Shown here in pieces: positions 16,747 through 25,033 of a stretch of DNA of 64,000 bases. The notes beneath the pieces were generated by a model that was given only the letters and a program-made list of their open reading frames with translations, ran no database searches and was not told the origin of the DNA. The number at the start of each line of letters is the position of its first letter. Within the stretch, counting starts at the first letter, position 1. The position numbers were made by a program, and so were the translations under genes. Origin of the DNA: Levilactobacillus koreensis JCM 16448 (GTDB taxonomy: Bacteria > Bacillota > Bacilli > Lactobacillales > Lactobacillaceae). The stretch is taken from positions 1-64,000 of the forward strand of contig NZ_AZDP01000082.1 in NCBI RefSeq assembly GCF_001435525.1, given 5' to 3'.

Positions 16747-17853
16747 ATGAGAAAAGCAGCATTATTCACGGCTTTAGCCGCAGCTGCCCTGTTTGTCGGG
16801 GGAACTACCACATTGGCTCAGGCCAAAACGTATACACAACATGGGAGCGCATTAGCCAACTACAACGTAAACAAGTACAAGACCGTTAAGAACAAGAACA
16901 TGTTTGTTCCACGTTACGCCTTCAAGCAAAGCTACAGCTACATTTTCCAAACCGCACCCACAAGTATCAGTAGCACCAAGGGGAAAAAGGTTACGTTTAA
17001 ATCCAACGTCTTCCTGCCCGTCACTTACAACAGATCCGCCGACTGGGGCAACCCTCAAAGTGAAGTCCTTTCTAAGGACGGCAACACGCTCTACGAACTG
17101 ATTACAACCAGCAGTCAAAGCACTCGTGGCTGGATCGTTCGTTATAACCTCGGCGCACTGCGGAGCAAATTTGGCATCAGCACGAACCACATGGACGCCT
17201 TGCGCCGAGCAACGTATGACCATTCCGTTGGCAAGATGACTAGTACTGACAGGGCTATCATGGCCAACGTTAAAATCGGACCAACCTTCAACACCGGTCA
17301 CGGTCAATCACTGGCGATGAACCCCAAGAATGGTCAGCTCTGGTTCATTGGTAAGCCCGTTAAAGCCGCAACTAACGTACAACAGGTTTCTAAAACCTCT
17401 CTGAAACCCGTTAAGAAAATCAACTTCACCTTGAAGAGCACGGTCACCATGGGTTCTAACCTGACATTTGATAAGAACGGCAACGCCTACTTCTTCACTT
17501 ACTCTAATGGTGGTTGGTCACCTAAGGGCGCCGTTAAGATCTACAAGGGAAAGATCAACAGTAAGTCCGTTAAGTTCCACCTAGTCATGCAAGGACTGCG
17601 TTATCGTCCAGGAACAAAGCCTCAGTCCATGGCCTACAACCAGAAACGCAATCGGTTATACTTCGTCTCCGACAGTAGTATCTCTTCCGTCCCCGTTTCC
17701 AAGCTGGGTAAGTTGAAGCCTAGTCAAGTCGAAGCCACGAACCTCAATGGTCAACGTGAATTCGAAGGGATCCAGTTCACCGCTAACGGTGCTGGCTACC
17801 TGCTCGTTAACAAGGGCGCCGAACTCATGCAAACGACTAGCAACAATTTCTAG
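16747..17853 (+). CDS. Secreted protein with beta-propeller-like repeats, unknown function
   Basis: The 368-residue protein has a clear signal peptide (MRKAALFTALAAAALFVGG, cleavage near AQA-KTY). The mature part is rich in Lys, Asn and Ser and holds repeated beta segments, such as SLAMNPKNGQLWFIGKP, NLTFDKNGNAYFFTYSNGG and SMAYNQKRNRLYFVSD, spaced like blades of a propeller. There is no LPXTG anchor or known binding module, so it is probably released or loosely held at the surface. The ATG at 16747 has GGAGGGG upstream. I do not recognise a named family. Confidence 0.75.
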   Translation: MRKAALFTALAAAALFVGGTTTLAQAKTYTQHGSALANYNVNKYKTVKNKNMFVPRYAFKQSYSYIFQTAPTSISSTKGKKVTFKSNVFLPVTYNRSADWGNPQSEVLSKDGNTLYELITTSSQSTRGWIVRYNLGALRSKFGISTNHMDALRRATYDHSVGKMTSTDRAIMANVKIGPTFNTGHGQSLAMNPKNGQLWFIGKPVKAATNVQQVSKTSLKPVKKINFTLKSTVTMGSNLTFDKNGNAYFFTYSNGGWSPKGAVKIYKGKINSKSVKFHLVMQGLRYRPGTKPQSMAYNQKRNRLYFVSDSSISSVPVSKLGKLKPSQVEATNLNGQREFEGIQFTANGAGYLLVNKGAELMQTTSNNF

Positions 17854-17864
17854 GATTTTTCATC

Positions 17865-17904
17865 AGACGCCATCCCCGTTAAACTACGGGTTGGCGTCTT
17901 TTTT
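17865..17904 (+). terminator. Terminator after the secreted protein gene
   Basis: AGACGCCATCCCCG pairs with CGGGTTGGCGTCT and is followed by six T residues. Confidence 0.88.
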
Positions 17905-18013
17905 AAACCAACTTTCACTATCGAAAAACTGCTCAATTGACCAGCACAATGTTATACTTGCCCCGAGGCGAGCTAGAACCCGCCTGAGAAACACACCATA
18001 ACTCAATCTCCAA

Positions 18014-18059
18014 CAAGGGGAACGCGAATACCGGTCGTGCGGTAGGAACGTTCCCCTTG
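18014..18059 (-). terminator. Hairpin abutting the YolD-like gene end
   Basis: A perfect 11-bp stem (CAAGGGGAACG/CGTTCCCCTTG) starts one base after the stop codon of the minus-strand operon. The T run is weak, so this may stabilise the 3' end rather than terminate strongly. Confidence 0.5.
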
Positions 18060-18458
18060 CTAACGTTTTAGGCCCAAACTTGACGATTGCACACACCGAA
18101 TCTCCCCCAACTGTAAGCGACGATAGCGCCCGGACGCCAGTCGCAAAACGATTCGATCGTCATTGATACCGCAAACAATGCCATCAACCAGCTTGAGGAC
18201 TTGATCATCATCCATCACATTTAGCTGGAGATGCACCGGCTGTTGGGCGTGCCAAGCCCGCGCTAACTTCTGACTAACTTCAGCGATGTCTTGTTCCGGC
18301 AATGGCGCTTCTATTTGTTCTGCCGCATGCATCTTAGCTAGCGCACTGGTATGGTCAGATAAATAGAAACCGCCCCACTTCAGCATCCCGCGATCTTGAT
18401 AATCGTGCTGAAAAAAGGCCGTAGCTGTCTTGTCATCTGGTAGTCGTTTTAAGTGCAT
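18060..18458 (-). CDS. YolD-like protein
   Basis: The 132-residue protein carries the YolD-like motif DRGMLKWGGFYLSDHTSAL near residue 25-45, followed by helical and beta segments. YolD-like proteins are encoded next to Y-family polymerases (UvrX/YqjW type) in Gram-positive bacteria and are often SOS-controlled. Here it is the third gene after the polymerase gene, with a 14-bp gap to the gene before it, which supports the call. Its molecular role is not settled. It may modulate the polymerase or the clamp. Confidence 0.78.
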   Translation of the reverse strand: MHLKRLPDDKTATAFFQHDYQDRGMLKWGGFYLSDHTSALAKMHAAEQIEAPLPEQDIAEVSQKLARAWHAQQPVHLQLNVMDDDQVLKLVDGIVCGINDDRIVLRLASGRYRRLQLGEIRCVQSSSLGLKR

Positions 18459-18472
18459 CGCCTCTCACGTCC

Positions 18473-18796
18473 TTACCGAATCCACCGTTGACTTTCTGGC
18501 CAGCGGACGTGACCAAAATCAACGAAGTTTAACGTCAACTCCGTCTGTTGCCGTACCCCGTTGATGACTTGTTCCAACACCGTCAAGTCCGTCGTCTGCA
18601 GGCTGTGTAAGGGAATCGACCGTTCGCGATGATTTCGTCGTCGAATATCCAAAAAGAAATTAAATTCTGCTCCATACTGATTGTTGACCACGTCGATGCG
18701 GTACTGACAGTGCCACTGCGGCGTAAAGTGTTCCTGCAGCCGACTTCCAATCAGCTTGGCCTCCTGCTCACAATCAATCAAAACTATTCCCCCCAT
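18473..18796 (-). CDS. Small conserved protein of the SOS polymerase operon
   Basis: About 107 residues, with IDCEQEAKLIGSRLQEHFTPQWHCQYRIDVVNNQYGAEFNFFLDIRRRN and a C-terminal NFVDFGHVRWPESQRW. I do not recognise a named domain. The gene overlaps the end of the polymerase gene and precedes the YolD-like gene by 14 bp, so it belongs to the same transcript. The start is unsure: the ATG at 18796 is used here, while TTG codons at 18808 or 18784 are also possible. Close packing suggests a role with the polymerase. Confidence 0.65.
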   Translation of the reverse strand: MGGIVLIDCEQEAKLIGSRLQEHFTPQWHCQYRIDVVNNQYGAEFNFFLDIRRRNHRERSIPLHSLQTTDLTVLEQVINGVRQQTELTLNFVDFGHVRWPESQRWIR

Positions 18797-20072
18797 TGTG
18801 TCCACCAACTAGGGCCGCCCGCCGGAGCATCGTCCCACCAGGCATTAAACTGCTGGCCGGAATGATAGCTGTCTTACCAAACTGATCCCGTAACTTATCG
18901 ATGACCCGATCAAACTGGTCATTTTTAATCTGCCGCTGCGGATCCTGAAATAAATCTAGTTGTAATTGACGACTCGCACTTAATCGTGACAGTCCCACCC
19001 CAATATTACGGACGGGTTGGCCATCCCAATGCTCACGAAACAGCGCAAGCAACGTTGCAACAATCGTCTGGCCATTATCGGTCGGGTCAATACGTCGCGT
19101 GTGATTCATCCCGCTACGACCATCTCCAGATTTGCCATCCCAAGCAAATCCGATGCCCAAACTGACACATGCCGCCTGTTGGCGATGATGCCGCATCCGT
19201 GATGTGACTTGCTGACCGATCTCACGAATGACCAATTCAATCTCACTTTGAACACTATAGTTTCGCGGTAACACTTGTGAATTGCTCCAACTCTTTTCCT
19301 TCGCGGGCCGTAACTGGTGTAACTGACTCCGGTCGATTCCCCAGGCCAACGCAAATAACTGATCGCCAATGATCCCCATCTCTTGATGCAACTCGTAAGG
19401 ATTGATCTTGGCAAGATCTCCCATGTTGTGAATCCCTAACCGCTGTAAATGAGCGGCCGTCCGATGACCAATGCTCCAGACCTTCTCCAACTTGGTAATT
19501 GGCCAAATCTTTTCCGGAAATGTCTCATAGGTCAGCCGACCAATCAATTCGTGATCATGCTTGGCCTGTAGATCTAACGCCAGCTTTGCTTGCACCGGAT
19601 TTTCACCAATCCCGACCGTCGTGTAGAGCCCTAATTCGTGACGAATCCGCAGTTGAATCGTCCGCGCAACGGCTTCTGGGGTCTCCCCAAACAACCGCCA
19701 AGAGTACGTCATATCTAAGATCGATTCATCAATCGAATACGGAAAACAGTCCGCGTCTGCCACAAACTGACGAAAAATGCGATTGACTGCCAAATTCATT
19801 TTAATATAATGGTTCATCCGCGGTGGAACGACTAAGATTCGGGGGTCATCCGGCACTTCGTATTGCCGCGACACGTTGCTGATGCCAAATAGTTTTTTTG
19901 CCATTGGTGACGCTGCCAACACTAAGCCACTCCCGGTGTTATCGGCCTCAGACATGACAACGATGACTGACTTCAGCGGGTTCAACCCCCGTGTCACACT
20001 CTCCACGCTGGCATAAAACGATTTGTTATCGATCATGAAAAATAGTCCATGCGGTTCCTGACGATAATCCAT
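18774..20072 (-). CDS. Y-family translesion DNA polymerase (UmuC/UvrX type)
   Basis: The 432-residue Y-family polymerase has the first catalytic Asp15 in FFMIDNKSFYASVE, a steric region with VVMSEADNTGSGLVLAAS, and the second pair Asp115-Glu116 in PYSIDESILD. A helix-hairpin-helix follows (VWSIGHRTAAHLQRLGIHNMGDLA), then the little-finger domain. A sliding-clamp binding motif QLDLF starts near residue 371. It would copy past damaged bases during the SOS response. A LexA box lies between the -35 and -10 of its promoter. AAGGGGG precedes the ATG. Confidence 0.94.
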   Translation of the reverse strand: MDYRQEPHGLFFMIDNKSFYASVESVTRGLNPLKSVIVVMSEADNTGSGLVLAASPMAKKLFGISNVSRQYEVPDDPRILVVPPRMNHYIKMNLAVNRIFRQFVADADCFPYSIDESILDMTYSWRLFGETPEAVARTIQLRIRHELGLYTTVGIGENPVQAKLALDLQAKHDHELIGRLTYETFPEKIWPITKLEKVWSIGHRTAAHLQRLGIHNMGDLAKINPYELHQEMGIIGDQLFALAWGIDRSQLHQLRPAKEKSWSNSQVLPRNYSVQSEIELVIREIGQQVTSRMRHHRQQAACVSLGIGFAWDGKSGDGRSGMNHTRRIDPTDNGQTIVATLLALFREHWDGQPVRNIGVGLSRLSASRQLQLDLFQDPQRQIKNDQFDRVIDKLRDQFGKTAIIPASSLMPGGTMLRRAALVGGHNGGNSFD

Positions 20073-20102
20073 TGTGACGACCCCCTTTCAGCTGTTGTTT
20101 AT

Positions 20103-20131
20103 ATTATACGAACACTTGTTCGAGATTGCAA
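20103..20131 (-). promoter_or_regulatory. SOS promoter with LexA box in the spacer
   Basis: On the minus strand a TTGCAA -35 (20126-20131) and a TATAAT -10 (20103-20108) are 17 bp apart, and the spacer holds CGAACAAGTGTTCG (20109-20122). This matches the Gram-positive LexA consensus CGAACRNRYGTTYG at every position. LexA bound here would block RNA polymerase directly. Confidence 0.9.
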
Positions 20132-20279
20132 GACAATTTTTAATTAATTTTTTTATGCGGCAATCGGTCACTTCAGTCTCCCTTTTTGCCGTTATTTCTG
20201 TTTTTTAACTAACAGATAAAACCCGTCACTCTTTAAACTAACTTCCCCTTGGGTATTGATTGATATCACACGTTGTTCA

Positions 20280-20314
20280 TTAGGTAAACACCTAACGTAA
20301 CAAAACGATTAGGT
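20280..20314 (+). promoter_or_regulatory. TTAGGT-type palindrome cluster
   Basis: TTAGGTaaacACCTAA (20280-20295) is a perfect palindrome, and another TTAGGT follows at 20309-20314. They lie upstream of an extended -10 (TG-n-TAGAAT ending 20343). The pattern resembles DtxR/MntR-type boxes; that assignment is inference. Confidence 0.5.
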
Positions 20315-20349
20315 TCGCTTTTAACCACATTACGTGTTAGAATGTACTT

Positions 20350-20440
20350 GTGAAGTTAGCCCTAGTCAACTAGCTTCCTCAACTTAGAACATCAAAATCA
20401 GCCCGACCGTCACTTAAACGCGGTCGAGCTGGTTTTGTCT
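20350..20440 (+). ncRNA. Candidate small RNA with intrinsic terminator
   Basis: An extended -10 (TGTTAGAAT, 20335-20343) is followed by ~90 bases with no reading frame, a small hairpin around CTAGTcaACTAG, a CTTCCTC pyrimidine run, and a strong terminator (CAGCcCGACCG/CGGTCGaGCTG flanked by A4 and T4, 20394-20436). It lies alone in the 536-base gap between two minus-strand genes, so the terminator serves no coding gene. The -35 is weak. This is a prediction. Confidence 0.45.
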
Positions 20441-20548
20441 TTTATACCTGATTTTAGCTGGAATCATTGAGGTTACAGGTAACTTAATTTGTTACAATTT
20501 TACAACTTACATATTTTGACGGTTCAGCCCTGAAACTGACCATATAGA

Positions 20549-20579
20549 AAAAACCTGAGCCATGTTAGCCCAGGTTTTT
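20549..20579 (-). terminator. Terminator of the 5'-nucleotidase gene
   Basis: AAAAACCTGaGC...GCcCAGGTTTTT is symmetric and can act in both directions. It lies 30 bases past the stop of the minus-strand gene. Confidence 0.8.
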
Positions 20580-20608
20580 CGTTTAATTTAGAGGAGAAAA
20601 TTTTAAGC

Positions 20609-22435
20609 TTAGTTGGCACCCAAGTAGACTTTTCGATCCAATTTTGGTGCTTGAACGGGTGTCCCGGCGGCCGTCATATCCTTGATGTAGTTGACGAACG
20701 TATCGGTATCCGTCCCAATTGAAGAAACGATCTTGGTGTCCTTGAAGGCTGCGAAGTCATCCCCACCGCCATGCAGGAAGTCATTGATGACCACATTGTA
20801 AGTGGCATCCATTTCGACTGGATCACCGTTAGCCTTGGTAATCTGTTCAACCTTGTAAGGCGTATCGGCCCCACCGGCTGGATTGTCGGCATAGGTGTAC
20901 TTCAAGCCAGAAATCTGCAGATAGTACTGTTGCTTCTGGTCGTACTGTTGGTTCAGCGCGTCTTTGATCTGTTGACCAGTCATGGAAACGACTTGCAGGA
21001 TGTTCCCAAATGGTTGAACGGCCGTGGCAGCACCCCAAGTGATGGACTTGTCGGGTTGAACCACCAGGTCTGAACGGACCCCACCGTTGTTAGTCATCGC
21101 AAAGTCAGCCTTGCTCCCGACCTTGTTGGCCTCGTAAAGTTGACCGTCCACGACCAATTCACCGGCCGCATTTTCCATGGTCTTCGAGTTGTTCAAACGA
21201 CCCGTAATGGTTTCGGCAGTTGCGGCCTTCCCGATTACGGCGTTAACCTGTGGTGCAACGCGCTTGTCGGCATCGGCAACGATCGCTGAAACCTTAGCGT
21301 TATCCTTGATCTTTGGTGCTAACGTCTTTGGCAGAACAGGGTAAACGTGTGAAACAAGCCGCATAAACTTACCCGTCTTCGGGTTGATGTATCCCTGCGT
21401 GTTGTTGTAGGCCTTCCCAGTGTAAACGGCTTGTACGACGTGGGTCTTACCGACCGTGGCGTTCGCATACTGGTGAGAATGTCCCGCCACGTACAGACCA
21501 ATATTGTTCTTCGGATCAGTCTGGTTGACCTTCTTCAAGATGTCAACGGCCGTTCCAGTAGTTTTTTTACCGTACGTTGAAACCCCGGTGTGGGCTAAGA
21601 CGACGACTGCCTTCACACCTTTCCTATTCAAGATGCGGTCGTACTTCTTAATGGTCTTGGCTTCATCCAAAATCTTATAATCTTGGTAATTTTGGAGTAA
21701 CGTCAACGTTGGCAAATCGGTCGTTTCGATGCCGATAAACCCAACCTTAGCCGTCTTACCGTGAGCCTTTACCGTCTTGATCACGTATGGCTTGTACCCA
21801 TAAGGCCGCTTGTTGTTACTCTTCTTAACCACATTGGCCACAACTAATTTAATATTAGAGTTTTGATGCGGGTAATCTTTAATCAATTGCGACGCCGTGG
21901 CAGCTGGCTTTTGACCAGTCAGGATGCGGTTAAATTCACCCAGACCGTGGTCAAACTCGTGGTTTCCCAACGTCCCGATCTGAAATTTCATCGCCCGCAG
22001 CGTGTGCATGGTCGATTCGTGCGCCAACAGCGTTGAGTTGGCTGGCGAGGCGCCAACCATGTCGCCGGCTTCCACTCTAAACGTGTTGTTCGAGTGCTGT
22101 ACCGCCTTGAAATGGTGCTGCGCTTGGTCCAATCCAGCCGCTAACCGGTTGACCGTCCCGACGCCCTGATAGGTACTCGATCCAATATTTACGGAACCCG
22201 TTGTTTCCAGACCCCCGTGCAGGTCATTGATCCCCAGCACTTGCACTGGAATGGCCGTTTTGTACTTCTTTGGAATCGACTTGTACCCCGGTTGCTCCGT
22301 TGGCATGGTGTAGTTGTCAGACTTAGTCGTGACCTTTGCCGTGCTGGCATTGGCTGATAAATCAACCCCACCCGCGATTAGTGCGGGAACTAAGACCGTT
22401 CCCATAAGTATATGACGCCAATAATGTTTCCCCAT
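20609..22435 (-). CDS. Secreted 5'-nucleotidase/UDP-sugar hydrolase-like metallophosphatase
   Basis: The 608-residue protein has a signal peptide, then a calcineurin-like phosphatase domain with metal motifs VLGINDLHGG (Asp71, His73), GNHEFDHG and AGHSHQY. A C-terminal 5'-nucleotidase domain (about 390-600) holds NNGGVRSDL and the substrate-stacking region LHGGGDDFAAF. The family hydrolyses extracellular nucleotides or UDP-sugars, giving nucleosides and phosphate for uptake. There is no LPXTG sorting signal at its LGAN end, so it is probably released. The ATG at 22435 has GGGAGGC upstream, and the earlier in-frame start at 22471 would spoil the signal peptide. Confidence 0.92.
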   Translation of the reverse strand: MGKHYWRHILMGTVLVPALIAGGVDLSANASTAKVTTKSDNYTMPTEQPGYKSIPKKYKTAIPVQVLGINDLHGGLETTGSVNIGSSTYQGVGTVNRLAAGLDQAQHHFKAVQHSNNTFRVEAGDMVGASPANSTLLAHESTMHTLRAMKFQIGTLGNHEFDHGLGEFNRILTGQKPAATASQLIKDYPHQNSNIKLVVANVVKKSNNKRPYGYKPYVIKTVKAHGKTAKVGFIGIETTDLPTLTLLQNYQDYKILDEAKTIKKYDRILNRKGVKAVVVLAHTGVSTYGKKTTGTAVDILKKVNQTDPKNNIGLYVAGHSHQYANATVGKTHVVQAVYTGKAYNNTQGYINPKTGKFMRLVSHVYPVLPKTLAPKIKDNAKVSAIVADADKRVAPQVNAVIGKAATAETITGRLNNSKTMENAAGELVVDGQLYEANKVGSKADFAMTNNGGVRSDLVVQPDKSITWGAATAVQPFGNILQVVSMTGQQIKDALNQQYDQKQQYYLQISGLKYTYADNPAGGADTPYKVEQITKANGDPVEMDATYNVVINDFLHGGGDDFAAFKDTKIVSSIGTDTDTFVNYIKDMTAAGTPVQAPKLDRKVYLGAN

Positions 22436-22704
22436 AACTAAAATGCCTCCCTGGAAGATAAGATTATGCACAATCCCAGAGTAGCAATGAAAGCCGTTAC
22501 AAGCAATCGCTTTTTAGGATTAAAATCCGCTGTTCATTTCAAGGCGGCCACTAGTGGGGTTAGTGCCCGTGAAAAACTAATTCAGGGGGTGTTTGACAAG
22601 TCAATAAATGAACTGGGAGTCAGGCTTTCACACAAACCATTACATATCAGGTTGAACGTTTTACTTTCACAATTTACGCACTTCCCCTCAACTTTGACCG
22701 AAAA

Positions 22705-22733
22705 AAAAACGCGACAAATTTGTCAGCGTTTTT
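22705..22733 (-). terminator. Terminator of the flippase gene
   Basis: AAAAACGCtgACAAATTTGTcGCGTTTTT on the minus strand directly follows the stop at 22736. Confidence 0.8.
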
Positions 22734-22735
22734 AG

Positions 22736-24346
22736 CTACCGGTGAAGCGCGACCTTTAACGGCCGTTTAAAAATCAACTGAGCGACACCCAACCGGTTCG
22801 CAAGCCAAACGTACAGGCCCAATGTCAGTAAACCGAGCACGCCCACGTACCCCATCGTCAGCAATTTTCCCGTAAAGAAAACGTGGCCGAATAACCATTG
22901 ACAGCCATCGACCAGCACTGTGGCCGCTACGGCAAAGACCAAGTTGAGCTTGATGATCGGCAGGATAGCGTCCAATTTGACCGCATAGCTCCGACGAATC
23001 AGACGCCAACTGGCAATCGTGATCCACCCAAAGGCAATCGCCGTGGTCAACAGCGCCCCGTAGCCTTGGAAAACATAGACTAATGGGAGTTGTAGCACGA
23101 TTTTAATACCTAGACCGATCAGTAGATACGTCGTCGCTTTTTTGCTCATCCGCAGGGCCTGCAAGACCGTCAAAAAGTCTAACGCCAGTCCTAAGACCAG
23201 ACTTTGCCAGACGTTGGCTACCAGATAGGTGGCACCGGCACCATCGAAGTTAAAGAAAATGCCATAAGTGGGGTAGGCAAAGGCACTGACCATGATAACT
23301 AACGGCAAGAGGACGAACGTTAAGAGTTGAAAGTTGTTGGTCAGTAACGCGCCGATTTGAGACCGGTTAGCCTTGATATCACTGAGTTTACCAGCCAACA
23401 ATGGGAGTGACGTTTCCGCCACCGCCATGGCCAGCGAGACAATGACCGTGGTGATCTTATTGGGGTTAGCCGAGAAGATCGTAAAGACGTACTGGGTCAT
23501 CGCCGCCGACTGATGTAACAGTCCTTGCATAATTTGCTTGAAAAACAACTGGTCCACTAATTGACTCAGGGTAATTCCAGAACCAACGATCACAAACGGA
23601 ATCGACTCGTAGCCAATCATTTTCAACAGGTGGCTTGCCGCATGCTGCTTACCGTCCTGACTCTGGGCCGTTAAACGCCGATACTCACCCCGTTGGCGCC
23701 ATAAGTGGCCCAACAGGTACAGGTAACTCGCAATGGCTCCCACAAAGGCCGCCGCCACGCTCACGAAGACCGCCTGCACGTAACCTTGATGACCGACTTC
23801 AATCAGCCAATAGGTCCCACCTAAAATAACAATAATTCGAATAAATTGTTCCCATAGTTGGGAAATCCCAAACGGCTTGAGGTCCCCGTTTCCCTGAAAC
23901 CAGCCCCGCAAGATACTCATTGACGGTAAAATTACAATGGCTGGCACTAAGCACCGAATCGCAATCGTCGCGTTCGCCACCGAACTAACGGGACTGTTTG
24001 CCGCTAGGACCGGCGCGATTCCATAGAGCAAGGCCCCACAGATGACCCCAGAAACGACCATGAAGCCAAACCCCGCGACCGCAATGTGCTTTGAATTAGT
24101 GAAACTGTCTTCACCATTAAAAAACGCGACTCGTCGGGCAATGGCGGACGGAAAGCCCGCGGTCCCCAGCGCAATAAACAGCGCGTATGGCGTGTAGGCT
24201 GTGTTAAACAACGCCTGTGCCACGGTTTGATGTTGCGGCGACCCAATCATCGCCAACCACGGAATCAGGTAAACCACCCCTAAAATCCGCGAAAAAATGC
24301 TCCCAAATGAGAGCCAAAATGATCCTGAAATAATTTTTTTATCCAT
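22736..24346 (-). CDS. Polysaccharide/lipid flippase of the MATE-like (MurJ/SpoVB/Wzx) superfamily
   Basis: The 536-residue integral membrane protein has about 14 hydrophobic helices and starts with ISGSFWLSFGSIFSRILGVVYLIPWLAMIG, the usual entry of the PST/SpoVB group. Other family marks are GWFQGNGDLKPFGISQLWEQFIRI and a central VGSGITLSQLVDQLFFKQI. Members carry undecaprenyl-linked sugars or lipid II across the membrane. No polysaccharide genes are adjacent, so a general cell-wall role is as likely as capsule export. The ribosome binding site before the ATG is weak. Confidence 0.88.
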   Translation of the reverse strand: MDKKIISGSFWLSFGSIFSRILGVVYLIPWLAMIGSPQHQTVAQALFNTAYTPYALFIALGTAGFPSAIARRVAFFNGEDSFTNSKHIAVAGFGFMVVSGVICGALLYGIAPVLAANSPVSSVANATIAIRCLVPAIVILPSMSILRGWFQGNGDLKPFGISQLWEQFIRIIVILGGTYWLIEVGHQGYVQAVFVSVAAAFVGAIASYLYLLGHLWRQRGEYRRLTAQSQDGKQHAASHLLKMIGYESIPFVIVGSGITLSQLVDQLFFKQIMQGLLHQSAAMTQYVFTIFSANPNKITTVIVSLAMAVAETSLPLLAGKLSDIKANRSQIGALLTNNFQLLTFVLLPLVIMVSAFAYPTYGIFFNFDGAGATYLVANVWQSLVLGLALDFLTVLQALRMSKKATTYLLIGLGIKIVLQLPLVYVFQGYGALLTTAIAFGWITIASWRLIRRSYAVKLDAILPIIKLNLVFAVAATVLVDGCQWLFGHVFFTGKLLTMGYVGVLGLLTLGLYVWLANRLGVAQLIFKRPLKVALHR

Positions 24347-24524
24347 AAATTGCGCTCACATTTCTAGTCTAGTGTGTTAGGCATCATTAGCTAGGATACG
24401 CCACTCCTTAGCCGCTGTACATAACCAATGCATCCGTTTGGGCTGAGTTCGGTTCTGAAAATGGCCGCTGCGGCAGACAGGCACGCCACCCTACGAGAAA
24501 ATTAAGTCACAATATATTAGTCAA

Positions 24525-24570
24525 ACTTGACCGCACTACGGCTCTGATTCGCCTACTACCATGACAACCA
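24525..24570. repeat. Repeat flanks joined without the insert (copy F)
   Basis: ACTTGACCGCACTACGGCT (24525-24543) is identical to the left flank of the large element at 52045, and it is joined directly to CTGATT...CTACCATGACAACCA, the right flank of that element. The 169 bases between the flanks at 52064-52232 are missing here, and GGCT is present at both junctions there. Confidence 0.65.
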
Positions 24571-24707
24571 GCGAAATGCCTGGGCACCATGGTTTTCGCA
24601 GTCCAACTGATAGTGAATTCTCTGTCTATTCTCGCAATTAGCTGCGAACACACGGGGGACGATAGACGTGAACAAAATCTAAGAGCTTTAATCCCCAACT
24701 ACAACAA

Positions 24708-24752
24708 AAAAGCTGACACTATCTCAAAATACAGATAATATCAGCAATTTTT
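24708..24752 (-). terminator. Terminator downstream of the MacB-like gene
   Basis: On the minus strand GCTGAtATTATCT...AGATAgtgTCAGC is followed by TTTTTTG. It can also work in the plus direction. Confidence 0.65.
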
Positions 24753-24760
24753 TATTTAAA

Positions 24761-24919
24761 GCCGAGAGGTCGGCAGATATGGGCTCAGGCGCGTCGTTCT
24801 ACTTAGTTGGCGGTGTTTTCCCGCCGGCTTAGTAGAAGACCAAGCTTGAAGACTCGTGTTTTTCGAGGCTTCAAGTTGCGTCCGCACCGTTCCAGCCCAT
24901 ATCTGCCGACCGGTAAGGC
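24761..24919 (+). repeat. Multi-arm structured intergenic repeat, copy A
   Basis: The outer stem is an 18-bp perfect pair: GGTCGGCAGATATGGGCT (24768-24785) with its complement (24894-24911). Inside are two arms, TTCTACT...AGTAGAA enclosing GGCGG/CCGCC (about 24798-24836) and CTTGAAG/CTTCAAG (24845-24875). Copy B at 52349-52505 has the same fold with paired base changes. It lies in the 687-base gap 24347-25033, which also holds copy F and a terminator but no gene. Confidence 0.85.
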
Positions 24920-25033
24920 GAAGGGCCCACCAGATTGCCTAGTTTTAGTCTCACTGTTGTTGCTAGAGCAGGCATGACTGGTATTTTGGAACTTTCAACC
25001 TTTTAGTACCGCCGCAGTGCAAAATTTTCCTCA

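Noticed and set aside
24761-24919. Copy A as a tRNA-like or IS end
   Set aside because: The cloverleaf look is superficial: there is no T-loop, anticodon or CCA, and no transposase frame or target duplication.
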